Origin: Pseudoramibacter fermentans
GTDB taxonomy: Bacteria > Bacillota > Clostridia > Eubacteriales > Eubacteriaceae
Reading direction: 5' to 3'
NCBI GenBank assembly: GCA_009493725.1
Contig: VOGB01000005.1
Coordinates: 536,335-600,334 of the forward strand
Length of the DNA stretch: 64,000 bases
Shown here: in pieces, positions 9,075 to 16,607 of the stretch
How positions within the stretch are numbered: the first letter of the stretch is position 1
Layout: every line of letters begins with the position of its first letter
The notes under the pieces: model-generated
Told to the model about the DNA's origin: nothing
Seen by the model: the letters and a program-made list of their open reading frames with translations, nothing else
The model's database searches: none
Made by a program: the position numbers and the translations under genes

Positions 9075-9578
9075 TTAATAGCGATCCCGATGCACCTTTG
9101 AAAAGTCGTAATTCCGGCCGTCTTCGCGGTTCGGCTGTGCCGGATAGCCGATGGATGCGATGGCGAAAGGCACCACATTTTTCGGAATGTCCAGCGCTTT
9201 TTGAAGGTTTTGAATACGGTCTTCAAAGGGGGCGATGGCAAGCCACACCGCCCCAAGCTCCAAATGCACCGCTTCGATCAGGATGTTTTCCATCGCGGCG
9301 CTCATATCGGCGTCGAAGCAGTCTGGGAAGCGGCACGTCGTCGGATCCCCAACGGGCACGATCAGTACGCCGGCCTTCGCCGCGCATCCGGCGTAGGGTG
9401 AAGCGGCTGCGGCCTGTTTTTTCACTTCCGGGTCGGTGACGACGACGAATTCCCATTCCTGCTGGTTGCCCGCCGTCGGGGCGGCCATAGCGGCCTTGAT
9501 CAGGGTTTCAATTTTTTCTTCTTCAACTGGCCGGTCGGTGTACTGCCGGACCGAGTGTCGGGTAAATAATGCGTTCAT
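9075..9578 (-). CDS. Nitroreductase-family FMN protein
   Basis: 167 residues, the usual short length of the family. N-terminal RHSVRQYTDRPV and APTAGNQQEWEFVVV are the FMN-binding signature; the C-terminal AIASIGYPAQP is the matching phosphate-side motif. Such enzymes reduce nitro compounds or quinones, or dehydrogenate substrates, with NAD(P)H in the cytoplasm; the substrate cannot be told. ATG preceded by GAAGGAGAATGT. Single-gene unit with its own terminator. Confidence 0.9.
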   Translation of the reverse strand: MNALFTRHSVRQYTDRPVEEEKIETLIKAAMAAPTAGNQQEWEFVVVTDPEVKKQAAAASPYAGCAAKAGVLIVPVGDPTTCRFPDCFDADMSAAMENILIEAVHLELGAVWLAIAPFEDRIQNLQKALDIPKNVVPFAIASIGYPAQPNREDGRNYDFSKVHRDRY

Positions 9579-9678
9579 ACATTCTCCTTCGTGGGTTTGA
9601 TCTTAGTGCCGATATTTTATCCTGTCTGCCCCAAGAAAAACTTAAATACCCCATCAAAAATCACTGCGCTTTGCGATG

Positions 9679-10458
9679 TCAAATCCAGCCGAAATGGGAG
9701 AGGGCTGCAGCGACCCCGTCTTCCGAGCACGGCGTCGTCACGTAATCGGCGCAGGCCTTGACGTCATCGGTCGCGTTGCCCATAGCGATGCCGATGCCCG
9801 CGAAGGCGATCAGGCTTTTGTCGTTGCCGCCGTCGCCAAAAGCGGCGCAGGCTTCCCGGGGCAAGCCGTAAGCGGCCAGGACTTTTTCCGCCCCCACCGC
9901 CTTATCGCTGCCCTTCCCGACGATGTCGCAGGCCCAGTCCCACCAGCGCAGAGGCTGGACGCCTGCGGTGCCGGCCAGCAGGGCGGCGTCCTGGTCGGCC
10001 CACGTCCCGGCCATGACCTGGTAGATGTCATCGGCCATGAGGTGCTGAAAAGTCTCGCGGTCAACAACATGGTTCGGATGGCCTGCAAAGGACATGTAGG
10101 TTTCGAGGTTTTTCTGATAAAAATTGCTGCCCATGGTCTTTGCGCCTGCCAGCAGCACCGGCACACCCATGCGTTCGCTGTTTTCAGCCATTCGCCTGAT
10201 GTCGGTTTTGGCGATGGGGGCAGAGCAAAGGGGTCCCTTTCGGTCGAAGCCGTAGGCCCCGTTGAAACACAGGGCGCCGTCGAAAGCCAGGCCTTTCACC
10301 TTCGGCAGGAGATAGGGCGGACGGCCGCTGGCGAGAAAGACCTTGGTCCCTCCCGCGCGCAGGCGGCGCAGCGCGTCAGCGACGGCCGGGCTCAGGCTCG
10401 GCGCGTCGAAATCGATCAGGGTGCCGTCAATATCAAAGAATGCAATTTTCGGGTTCAT
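9679..10458 (-). CDS. Cof-type HAD hydrolase (sugar phosphatase-like)
   Basis: 259 residues. HAD motif I is FFDIDGTLID with the nucleophilic Asp, motif II LASGRP, motif III with Lys in the KGSDKAVG region, and motif IV FGDGGNDKSLI. The C2-type cap lies between motifs II and III. Members dephosphorylate small phosphorylated sugars or cofactors such as pyridoxal phosphate or FMN; specificity is not readable. Monocistronic, ATG at 10458 with AAAGGA upstream. Confidence 0.92.
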   Translation of the reverse strand: MNPKIAFFDIDGTLIDFDAPSLSPAVADALRRLRAGGTKVFLASGRPPYLLPKVKGLAFDGALCFNGAYGFDRKGPLCSAPIAKTDIRRMAENSERMGVPVLLAGAKTMGSNFYQKNLETYMSFAGHPNHVVDRETFQHLMADDIYQVMAGTWADQDAALLAGTAGVQPLRWWDWACDIVGKGSDKAVGAEKVLAAYGLPREACAAFGDGGNDKSLIAFAGIGIAMGNATDDVKACADYVTTPCSEDGVAAALSHFGWI

Positions 10459-10563
10459 CGTATGTCCTTTCCGCTGTGTTTGCTTCTATTATAAGAGACT
10501 GTGTTCCGAAATTCAAAGGCTGCCCGTTATTTCGCCATGCGATTATTTCCCGGGCAATAAAAT

Positions 10564-10583
10564 AAGGCTCCCGAAGGAGCCTT
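10564..10583 (-). terminator. Terminator of the surface-protein gene
   Basis: AAGGCTCC/GGAGCCTT stem with a 4-base loop, followed on the minus strand by TATTTTATT. Confidence 0.85.
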
Positions 10584-10606
10584 GAATCTTATGGCCGTAT
10601 GAATCG

Positions 10607-13275
10607 TTATTCTGCGTCGCGCAGCCGTTTGACGGTGAGGACGGTGACCGCGCCCGCTGCGGCGATCAGCGCGATGAGTCCGCCGATCGTTGTCGGGTCA
10701 CCGGTCTTCACGCCTTGTGCTATCGTCTGGGTCTTATTGTTGTTGGTAGTGGTCGTCGTAGTTGTCGTCTTCTTATCGGTCATGTTGATACCGTCTTGGA
10801 CGTACTGATCGATCCCGACGATATCTTTTTCCTCCACCTTAAAGGTTTCGTCTGCTGCTTTTTCGTAGCCTTCCGGCGCTTTGAGTTCTTTCAACGTGTT
10901 AGGTGTCGCCTGCGATGAGCTTCGCGGTGATGCGATGGGCTGTGCCGTCTGTGGTCCAGCTTTCGATGAGCTTGCCGTCCTTGTCGTAAACAGCCAGGAT
11001 CGCGCCCTTCACCGGTTTGCCGTTTTCGTCAACTTTGGCGATTTCAACATTGGTTGCGGTTTCGCGCCAGCGCAGGAACTGCACCGCACCTTCGGTTTCC
11101 AGTTCTGCCGCGCCGTTGGCGTTCGAGATCATTTTCTTGGTGCCGTCTTCCTTGAGGCGGATAATCGCCGGATTCGCCGTCCGCTGATAACCGGCCGGCG
11201 GCGTCTGTTCCATGATCGCGTAGATGCCCGGCGTGATATCTGTATTACTCGCGCTATCCGCTTTAATTTCACCATTGGCGTCTGTATCACTTGATACGAT
11301 TTCTTTCCAGCCATTGGCTGCGGTGATATCCGCCCGGGTCAGGTCTCTGAACCGTGCGTACGGATCCTTCTGATCAGCTGCCGCTGTCGTTGCAACGTTT
11401 GATACTCTCAGTGACGCGCTGAGCAACGCATTATCTTGTGCGTCAGCTGCTGCGATCTGGCCTGTCCATCTGAACATGGCGTAGCGGCTGCCGCGGATGC
11501 GCTTGTTCGTGTCTTTTTTGTCGATGTTTTCGGTCTTTCTCACCTTGAGGGCGTATTTTTTAGTTGTTTGATTCGGCGTATACGCGTCTTTCAAATCAAC
11601 TGTAACATTTTTGTTTTTTTCAACAGTTGTACCCTTTGACGTAACGGATTCATTCGTCACTAACGTATATCCGTCGACCTTATCTGCATTGTTTTCAGTG
11701 ACCGTATATTTCCCTAACGTTAAGTCTGTTAATGTCTTTGAATAGGTCCCATCGTTCTGCTTGATTTCTCCTAAGGTGAACGTTTTACTGTAATTATTCG
11801 GACCGGTTACGGTGAAACTGATATTGCTTAAATCTGCTGCCTTGTGATGTTATCCTCGCCCCGAACGTCTTTTGTAAACGTCAGCGAACCTTTTTCTCTG
11901 TTGGCGGTTCTGGCTATTGGGCTGATAATTGTCGTTCACGCAATTGTCGCCGTCTTTGAGGTTGTGGTTATATGTCGTTTCGCCTGATGTGATTGTTCCT
12001 TCTTTTACAAGAGAGTAGCCTTCAACCTGATCTGCATTCTTTTCAGTGACCGTATATTTCCCTAACGTTAAGCCCTGTTAATGTCTTTGAATAGGTCCCA
12101 TCGTTCTGCTTGATTTCTCCTAAGGTGAACGTTTTACTGTAATTATTCGGACCGGTTACGGTGAAACTGATATTGCTTAAATCTGCTTTGGTGATGTTAT
12201 CTCCGCCAAACGTCTTCGTGAACGTCAGCGAGCCTTTTTCTTCTGTCGGTGTATTCGGCGTTGTGCCTCTCGAATCGTCTCTGTGAGATTCTGCCTTGAC
12301 ATAAATGGTGTCTGCCACGCAAGTCCCATTGAGATTCTGATTCAAATTGACCGTGGCACCTGGTGCGAGAATCGAACCGATCATTAACTTCGCGTCAATC
12401 GTCATGCCGCTTGGTATATTTGTAAAGTTCCAGGTGATAAAGTTTTCGTTAAATTCCGTAACTTCGCGATTGTTTAATTCTTGACCCTTTAATATTGTTT
12501 TGCAGTCAGGTAGACTCAATGTCCCGTTCGCCGGAACTTGGCTGCAGTCGACATTGATGACAATATTGTTCCCATTGCCCACATCAATGTTAAGCGGTGC
12601 ATCACTTGCAATCCCATTAAGGCCATTGCTTGTCGCGGTCAAGTTTAGAAAACTACCGGCCTGATTAACCGTAATCATTTGATTATTGCGTTCAGAAAAA
12701 TCAGTGGTTACGCTATCACTAGTTGAATGGCTTTTATAATTATTTGAAACAGCTTGTGTCTTTGCCTTCCAATCCGCTAAATCGATAAAGTTTTCTGATT
12801 TAATGATGTGCTTAATTCTATCAAGCTTGCTCCCGTTGAGCATGATCGCATTGCCGCCATCAGTCGTGCCAATGGTATTATTTCTATCTCCTACAACAAG
12901 TATGTCATCTTCACCAGCACCGGGGCTTCCGCTTGTAAAATGCTTCGCGTAATTGACTTCTGAACCGTAATTATTAGTACCGTTATTGGAATTGGCCTGT
13001 AAATCATTGGTCGCGAAATTTCCGTTGCAGTGCGCATTGAGATGCAAAGTATCAAACGCTACCAAATGGAAACTCCCCACTGGCCCGAGGATGCTTTCTG
13101 CCTCGCTATCATGATACTGATCAAAAGCCGAATCCGTAAATCTAGCCGTCGGTGAGTCCTCTATTTTCACCCCATCCGCCCAGACCATAATGATCCCGGC
13201 CATACACAAAGCGAGCAGCGCTGCAGCGGCGATGATAATCACTCGCTTGATATTCTTTCCCGCTCTTTCCATCAT
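10607..13275 (-). pseudogene. Large wall-anchored adhesin, frameshifted (choice-of-anchor/DUF5979/SpaA-like)
   Basis: Three consecutive minus-strand frames form one surface protein. 12043-13275 encodes a signal segment (IIIAAAALLALCMAGIIM), a choice-of-anchor-A-like domain (GSFHLVAFDTLHLN) and the first DUF5979-like repeat (GSLTFTKTFGG). 10899-11660 encodes a second repeat end and SpaA-like prealbumin folds (KVDENGKPVKGAILAVYDKDG). 10607-10894 encodes the end of the last fold (LKELKAPEGYE), a Thr/Asn linker and a sorting-type tail: GVKTGD, a hydrophobic span, then KRLRDAE. The frame breaks at ~12070 (extra base, agccc for agtc), ~11840-11870 (several indels) and ~10895 (CTAACAC for CTACAC). 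Either decay or assembly error in the repeats. Confidence 0.75.
11682..12250. repeat. Direct repeat, ~225 bp copies, period 348 bp
   Basis: 11682-11907 and 12030-12250 are nearly identical and encode DUF5979-like repeats. The indels that break the reading frame lie inside these copies, which points to either repeat-driven error or recombination. Confidence 0.85.
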
Positions 13276-13612
13276 GTCATCATTCTCCTTCCTGTGTCAC
13301 GTATTGTGATCGTTTTTTTGTTACTTCTGAAGTCATTTCATCTCTTGTCGCGCATATTTCCACGTTTACAATGTTATTCTATTCTTTTTTCCTAATTCTG
13401 TAAATAATTTTTTAAGATATTTTCATTATTTTAACTTTGTCAAAAATGTTTATATTTTCTTGAAGCTTTCTAAAATACTTTATTATAGAATAACCCATAC
13501 ACGCGGCAATTTGAACATCATTCGGCGCCAAAATCGATGATTTTGCGTCACCAGTGCCTGCCTTCTCATTTTCATGAGAAAAAATGTAAAAATGCGCGTT
13601 TTCAGACACTAA
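13276..13612. other. Non-coding, AT-rich upstream region of the adhesin
   Basis: 337 bases without a credible gene. It holds AT-rich promoter-like sequence for the minus-strand adhesin and an inverted repeat TTCTCATTTTCATGAGAA at 13563-13580. A 65-codon open frame here has no ribosome binding site or recognisable content. Confidence 0.5.
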
Positions 13613-13649
13613 TAAAGGCCCCAGGTATCGATGATGCCTGAGGCCTTTG
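13613..13649 (-). terminator. Terminator of the surface-protein remnant
   Basis: AAAGGCC...GGCCTTT stem with inner CCAGG/CCTG pairing, followed by TTTATTA on the minus strand. Confidence 0.75.
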
Positions 13650-13694
13650 TATGTCTCGCACGGTTGCAGTTCCTAATGATCTGAGCCGCTGATC

Positions 13695-13860
13695 TTATTT
13701 ATTGTGCTGTTTTCTCCGCGCCAGGATGATGAGCCCAGCCAGCGCGATGCCGCCTGCTACAGCGGGCAGAGCCGCGTTGGTCGGATCGCCGGTCTTGGTG
13801 CCGGTACCCGTCGTCTGGGTGTTCTTCGGTCCAGAGGGCTGAGTCGGCATGCCCTTGTCA
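13695..13860 (-). pseudogene. C-terminal cell-wall anchor remnant of a second surface protein
   Basis: Minus strand reads a Pro/Thr-rich linker (PKNTQTTGTGTKTGDPT), a hydrophobic span (AVAGGIALAGLIILA) and a basic tail RRKQHNK, then TAA. The GTKTGD sorting-type motif resembles the GVKTGD of the neighbouring adhesin, so the two were related surface proteins. No upstream body exists: the sequence breaks near 13860 where the promoter of the plus-strand gene begins. Deletion remnant. Confidence 0.75.
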
Positions 13861-13897
13861 ATTTGAGACCTCTTCTCGGTACCTTTGAGACCTGCCC

Positions 13898-13926
13898 TTG
13901 ATGTAGAGATTGAACCTGGCTATAAT
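13898..13926 (+). promoter_or_regulatory. Strong sigma-A promoter
   Basis: TTGATG (13898-13903), 17-base spacer, perfect TATAAT (13921-13926), 40 bases before the ATG at 13967. Confidence 0.8.
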
Positions 13927-13966
13927 GAAATCATGTTGCATTATTTGTAAAAATTGGAGGGCAGCT

Positions 13967-14215
13967 ATGAGCCAAATCAAGTCGAAAAAACAGCGAAAAA
14001 TTGAAATCATGCGCAAGAATCTCCTGAAGCACCCTGGGAAAATGGAAAAAAAGACGGAAACCTCCGTCAACGAAGCGGCCTCGAGCGCGGCGCAGATCGC
14101 TTTAGACGAAGAGAACGCCGGCGATCTGATGACCTTGATGGACCAGTACCGCGACGGTAAAATCGACAAAGCCGACTACGAGGCGCAAAAGCGCCGCCTC
14201 CTCGGCCTTCAATAA
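13967..14215 (+). CDS. Small basic protein with C-terminal SHOCT-like helix
   Basis: 82 residues from ATG 13967, preceded by TTGGAGGGCAGCT. The N-terminal half is strongly basic (SKKQRKIEIMRK, KHPGKMEKK); the end reads LMTLMDQYRDGKIDKADYEA then KRRLL, which resembles a SHOCT oligomerisation hairpin. No membrane span. It has its own strong promoter and is convergent with the cupin/ParA operon. Function unknown; a nucleic-acid- or membrane-associated accessory protein is possible. Confidence 0.75.
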   Translation: MSQIKSKKQRKIEIMRKNLLKHPGKMEKKTETSVNEAASSAAQIALDEENAGDLMTLMDQYRDGKIDKADYEAQKRRLLGLQ

Positions 14216-14223
14216 GCGCGCAT

Positions 14224-14254
14224 AAAAAAATCCCGCTGCGGTCAACAGCGGGAT
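14224..14254. terminator. Terminator between the SHOCT-like gene and the cupin gene
   Basis: TCCCGCTG/CAGCGGGA stem; A-run on the left gives a T-run for the minus-strand cupin operon and it may also stop plus-strand transcription. Confidence 0.85.
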
Positions 14255-14300
14255 GTGAGGTCCAACATGTAAGCGGAACGATTGAACCGTTCCCGAAAGG

Positions 14301-14657
14301 TCAGTCCCATTTTTCGTCGAGGTTTTCCTTGTCGCCTTCTTCGAAAAAGGGTGTGGTTGTCACGGTGTACACACAGGGCGCGTCGAAATCGTTGCGGATC
14401 ATGTGCGCTTCGCCCGGTTCCATGTGGATGAAATCCCCAGGGCCAGCGTCGTGGCGCACGCCGTCGATGTAAAAGGCGGCCTGGCCTTCCAATACGTAAA
14501 AATCTTCCTCCATCTTGTGATGGACGTGGGGGCCGAAGGTCTGTCCCGGCTTCACCCGGACGATGCCGAAATTGAGCCGCGGCCCGTGGATAAAGTATTT
14601 GGGACCGCTGTCCCCGTGACGGAATGCGCAGTCCCGTTCGTTGACAATTTTCATCAT
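14301..14657 (-). CDS. Single-domain cupin protein
   Basis: 118 residues. The two cupin motifs are present: GPHVHHKMEEDFYVLEG with the metal ligands (two His and a Glu) and GDFIHMEPGEAHMI with the fourth His. Such proteins bind a metal and may act as isomerases, dioxygenases or small-molecule sensors. The ATG overlaps the last base of the coiled-coil repeat gene, so it is the third gene of the parA operon. Too short and generic to equate with EutQ. Role unknown. Confidence 0.85.
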   Translation of the reverse strand: MMKIVNERDCAFRHGDSGPKYFIHGPRLNFGIVRVKPGQTFGPHVHHKMEEDFYVLEGQAAFYIDGVRHDAGPGDFIHMEPGEAHMIRNDFDAPCVYTVTTTPFFEEGDKENLDEKWD

Positions 14658-15115
14658 TAGAGCAGATAAACCGGAAGATCCGCCTGTTCTTTGATGTGCT
14701 GTTTTTCTTCCGCTTCTTTACGGGCTTTTTCTTCCGCTGCAGCTTTAGCCGCCGCTTCCGCCGCCTTGCGTTCGGCTTCGGCCTTTTCCGCCGCCGCTTT
14801 GGCTTCAGCCTCTGCTTTAGCTTTGGCTTCGGCTTCTGCCTTAGCTTTCGCTTCGGCTTCTGCCTTAGCCTTTGCTTCAGCTTCTGCCTTGGCCTTCGCT
14901 TCGGCTTCTGCTTTAGCTTTGGCTTCAGCTTCTGCCTTGGCCTTCGCTTCGGCTTCTGCTTTAGCCTTGGCTTCGGCTTCTGCCTTTAATTTTGCTTCAG
15001 CTTCCGCGTTTTTTTCGCTGGCTTCAGCCATGGCTTCCGCTGCCTTCGGCTGTTCCTTCACTTCTTCTGTATGACTTTGTAACATTGATTTTAATTTGTT
15101 TGTCTTTCTGGCCAT
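14657..15115 (-). CDS. Ala/Glu/Lys-repeat coiled-coil protein, partner of ParA
   Basis: 152 residues: a basic N-terminus (MARKTNKLKSMLQ), an acidic linker, about eight copies of AEAEAKAK making a single charged helix or coiled coil, a degenerate helical part and a short non-repetitive tail (HIKEQADLPVYLL). No membrane span, so it is not TolA. It starts 4 bases after the ParA stop, the place where ParB or another ParA adaptor usually sits. Basic tip plus long helix would suit an adaptor that stimulates the ParA ATPase, but this is inference from position and shape only. Confidence 0.8.
   Translation of the reverse strand: MARKTNKLKSMLQSHTEEVKEQPKAAEAMAEASEKNAEAEAKLKAEAEAKAKAEAEAKAKAEAEAKAKAEAEAKAKAEAEAKAKAEAEAKAKAEAEAKAKAEAEAKAAAEKAEAERKAAEAAAKAAAEEKARKEAEEKQHIKEQADLPVYLL
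14802..14993. repeat. 24-bp coding tandem repeat, eight copies
   Basis: Consensus gcttcggcttctgctttagc plus 4 bases, each copy with a few third-position changes; encodes AEAEAKAK on the minus strand. In-frame copy-number change would alter helix length without breaking the gene. Confidence 0.9.
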
Positions 15116-15118
15116 GAT

Positions 15119-15889
15119 TTAAAATCCCCCTTTGGCTTTAATCTCATCGTACAGCGCCTGGTAATCCTGCGCGCCGTTCGCTTTGGGCTTGTACTCGAAA
15201 ATCGACTGCTTGAACACCGGCGATTCCACCAGCGCCACATTTTTCCGGATGGTGTGCCGCATGAATTTGTCGCCGAAGGCGTTTTCCAGATTTTCATACT
15301 GAAGCTGGTTGATGTTGTTGCGCTTGTCGTGCATCGTCGCGAAGATGATCGAAATTTCCTTTTCGACCCCCAGCGAATCGTTGACGTACTGGAGCGTCTC
15401 CTGCAGCAGGTGAACCCCGTCCACCGCGTAGTACTCGGTCTGCACCGGGATGAAGATTTTGTCCGTCATAACGAGCGCGTTGGTCGTCACCACCGAAAAC
15501 GACGGCGAGCAGTCGACGATGCAGTAGGCATAGTCGTCCGCGATTTCCTTAAGGCGCCGCTTCAGAATAAATTCGCGGCCGACCATCCCCGACAGCCGCG
15601 GGTCGATCGTCGCCATCAAAAGGCTCGACGGGATGATGTCGACATTGTCTCTCAAGTGGAAGAGCGTGTCCGCAAGGGGTCTGTCTCCAGTCATCAGGTG
15701 ATAGATGCACGGCCGGTCGTAATCCGGCTCCATCAGAGAAGTCGTCAGATTCGCCTGCATATCGCAGTCGACCAGCAAGAGTTTCTGGTTTTTTTCGGCC
15801 AAATCCTTCGCGAGAAGATAGCCCAGATTGATCGCGGACGTGGTCTTGCCGCATCCTCCTTTTAAATTAAAAAAACTGATTACCTTCAA
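15119..15889 (-). CDS. ParA/Soj-type ATPase
   Basis: 256 residues. Deviant Walker A KGGCGKTTSAINLG near residue 10, Walker A' LLVDCDMQANLT, Walker B CIVDCSPSF: the signature of ParA/MinD-type positioning ATPases. No N-terminal helix-turn-helix and no C-terminal MinD membrane helix, so it is a small ParA of the kind that uses the nucleoid as matrix. The start is TTG at 15889, with GAGGAGG upstream. There is no parB; the next gene is the AEAK coiled-coil protein. It lies 131 bases downstream of pduT on the same strand, behind a terminator and a 16-bp inverted repeat. Chromosome segregation or microcompartment positioning are both possible. Confidence 0.9.
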   Translation of the reverse strand: MKVISFFNLKGGCGKTTSAINLGYLLAKDLAEKNQKLLLVDCDMQANLTTSLMEPDYDRPCIYHLMTGDRPLADTLFHLRDNVDIIPSSLLMATIDPRLSGMVGREFILKRRLKEIADDYAYCIVDCSPSFSVVTTNALVMTDKIFIPVQTEYYAVDGVHLLQETLQYVNDSLGVEKEISIIFATMHDKRNNINQLQYENLENAFGDKFMRHTIRKNVALVESPVFKQSIFEYKPKANGAQDYQALYDEIKAKGGF

Positions 15890-15915
15890 CCTTCAGGCTT
15901 CCTCCTCTCTACACT

Positions 15916-15960
15916 GTGCCATCTGTTAAACCTTTAGATGAAATGCTTAACACATGGCAC
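15916..15960. promoter_or_regulatory. 16-bp inverted repeat upstream of parA
   Basis: Arms GTGCCATCTGTTAAAC (15916-15931) and GCTTAACACATGGCAC (15945-15960) pair at 14 of 16 positions across a 13-base spacer. It is outside any gene, between the pdu terminator and the parA start, so it may be an operator or a centromere-like site. It is not the Soj/Spo0J parS sequence. Confidence 0.65.
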
Positions 15961-15996
15961 AAATAAAAGCTCCGAAGGGCTTGCGCCCTCCAGAGT
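15961..15996 (-). terminator. Terminator of the pdu operon
   Basis: 12-bp stem GCTCCGAAGGGC/GCCCTCCAGAGT (two G-U pairs), four-base loop, followed on the minus strand by TTTTATTT. It lies 25 bases after the pduT stop. Confidence 0.8.
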
Positions 15997-16020
15997 TTCC
16001 ATCAATCCGATTGACTGAAA

Positions 16021-16569
16021 TTAGAGAATCAGCTTGCGCACATCCTGATGCGGCGAGGCGATCACAGACGTGCTCGTGATGACACCGTATTCGCGCATTG
16101 CGTTTTCGGCGGCTTTCACGGCCTGTTTGACAGGAGAGACTTCGCCGGTCATGATGACGAAGGCCTTCCCGCCGAGCCCGCGGGCCATTCTCACTTCAAC
16201 CAATGTAATATTTGCCGCTTTAACAGCGGTATCCGCCACAACAATCGATGAAATGGCGTTGATCGTTTCAATAATCCCAATCGACTGAACGTTATCGACA
16301 TCGACATTGGCCATCAATGCTGGGAAAACAGCTTGATGGATGTTTGGAATCACATGGGATTCGATGACGAACATTCCCCCGACAACTTCACCATTCTTGA
16401 CAGAGGATCTAACTGCTCCAACATCGCCAGAAATGATGGTGACATATTTCCCAGGACAAATCGGTGTCGCTGTCACCAACTCAACATTTCCGGATTTGAG
16501 CATTTGGTCAGTGGATTCGATACCGATAGGGATACTTTTAAATTCGATAAATCCTATTGCGTTTTTCAA
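16021..16569 (-). CDS. pduT: BMC-T shell protein PduT with Fe-S pore cysteine
   Basis: 182 residues with two tandem BMC domains (KNAIGFIEFKSIPIGIESTDQ... and QSIGIIETINAISSIVVAD...). It aligns with Salmonella PduT without gaps near the N-terminus, and Cys38 in TPICPGKY is at the same residue number as the cysteine that holds the [4Fe-4S] cluster in the pore of the PduT trimer. It could therefore pass electrons across the shell, with the PduS product of the preceding gene as partner. Last gene of the pdu operon, directly before the terminator. Confidence 0.95.
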   Translation of the reverse strand: MKNAIGFIEFKSIPIGIESTDQMLKSGNVELVTATPICPGKYVTIISGDVGAVRSSVKNGEVVGGMFVIESHVIPNIHQAVFPALMANVDVDNVQSIGIIETINAISSIVVADTAVKAANITLVEVRMARGLGGKAFVIMTGEVSPVKQAVKAAENAMREYGVITSTSVIASPHQDVRKLIL

Positions 16570-16607
16570 ATTTCCACTCTTTCTTTATGCATCGTTCAAC
16601 GCAAATC

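Noticed and set aside
7846..9078. 410-codon open frame on the plus strand (and similar long antisense frames at 850-1650, 3111-3785, 9676-10494, 30105-31034, 33837-34640)
   Set aside because: They lie antisense to genes with clear family motifs, have no ribosome binding site and show no protein-like content; GC-rich third positions produce them.
13412..13609. 65-codon minus-strand frame upstream of the adhesin
   Set aside because: No ribosome binding site, no recognisable domain, lies in an AT-rich regulatory region.
14301..14657. Cupin as EutQ-type acetate kinase of the compartment
   Set aside because: Only a single generic cupin_2 domain of 118 residues; none of the EutQ N-terminal region.
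14802..14993. CRISPR-like array
   Set aside because: Units are contiguous 24-bp coding repeats without spacers and keep one reading frame.
15119..15889. MinD instead of ParA
   Set aside because: No C-terminal amphipathic membrane helix and no minC/minE neighbours.
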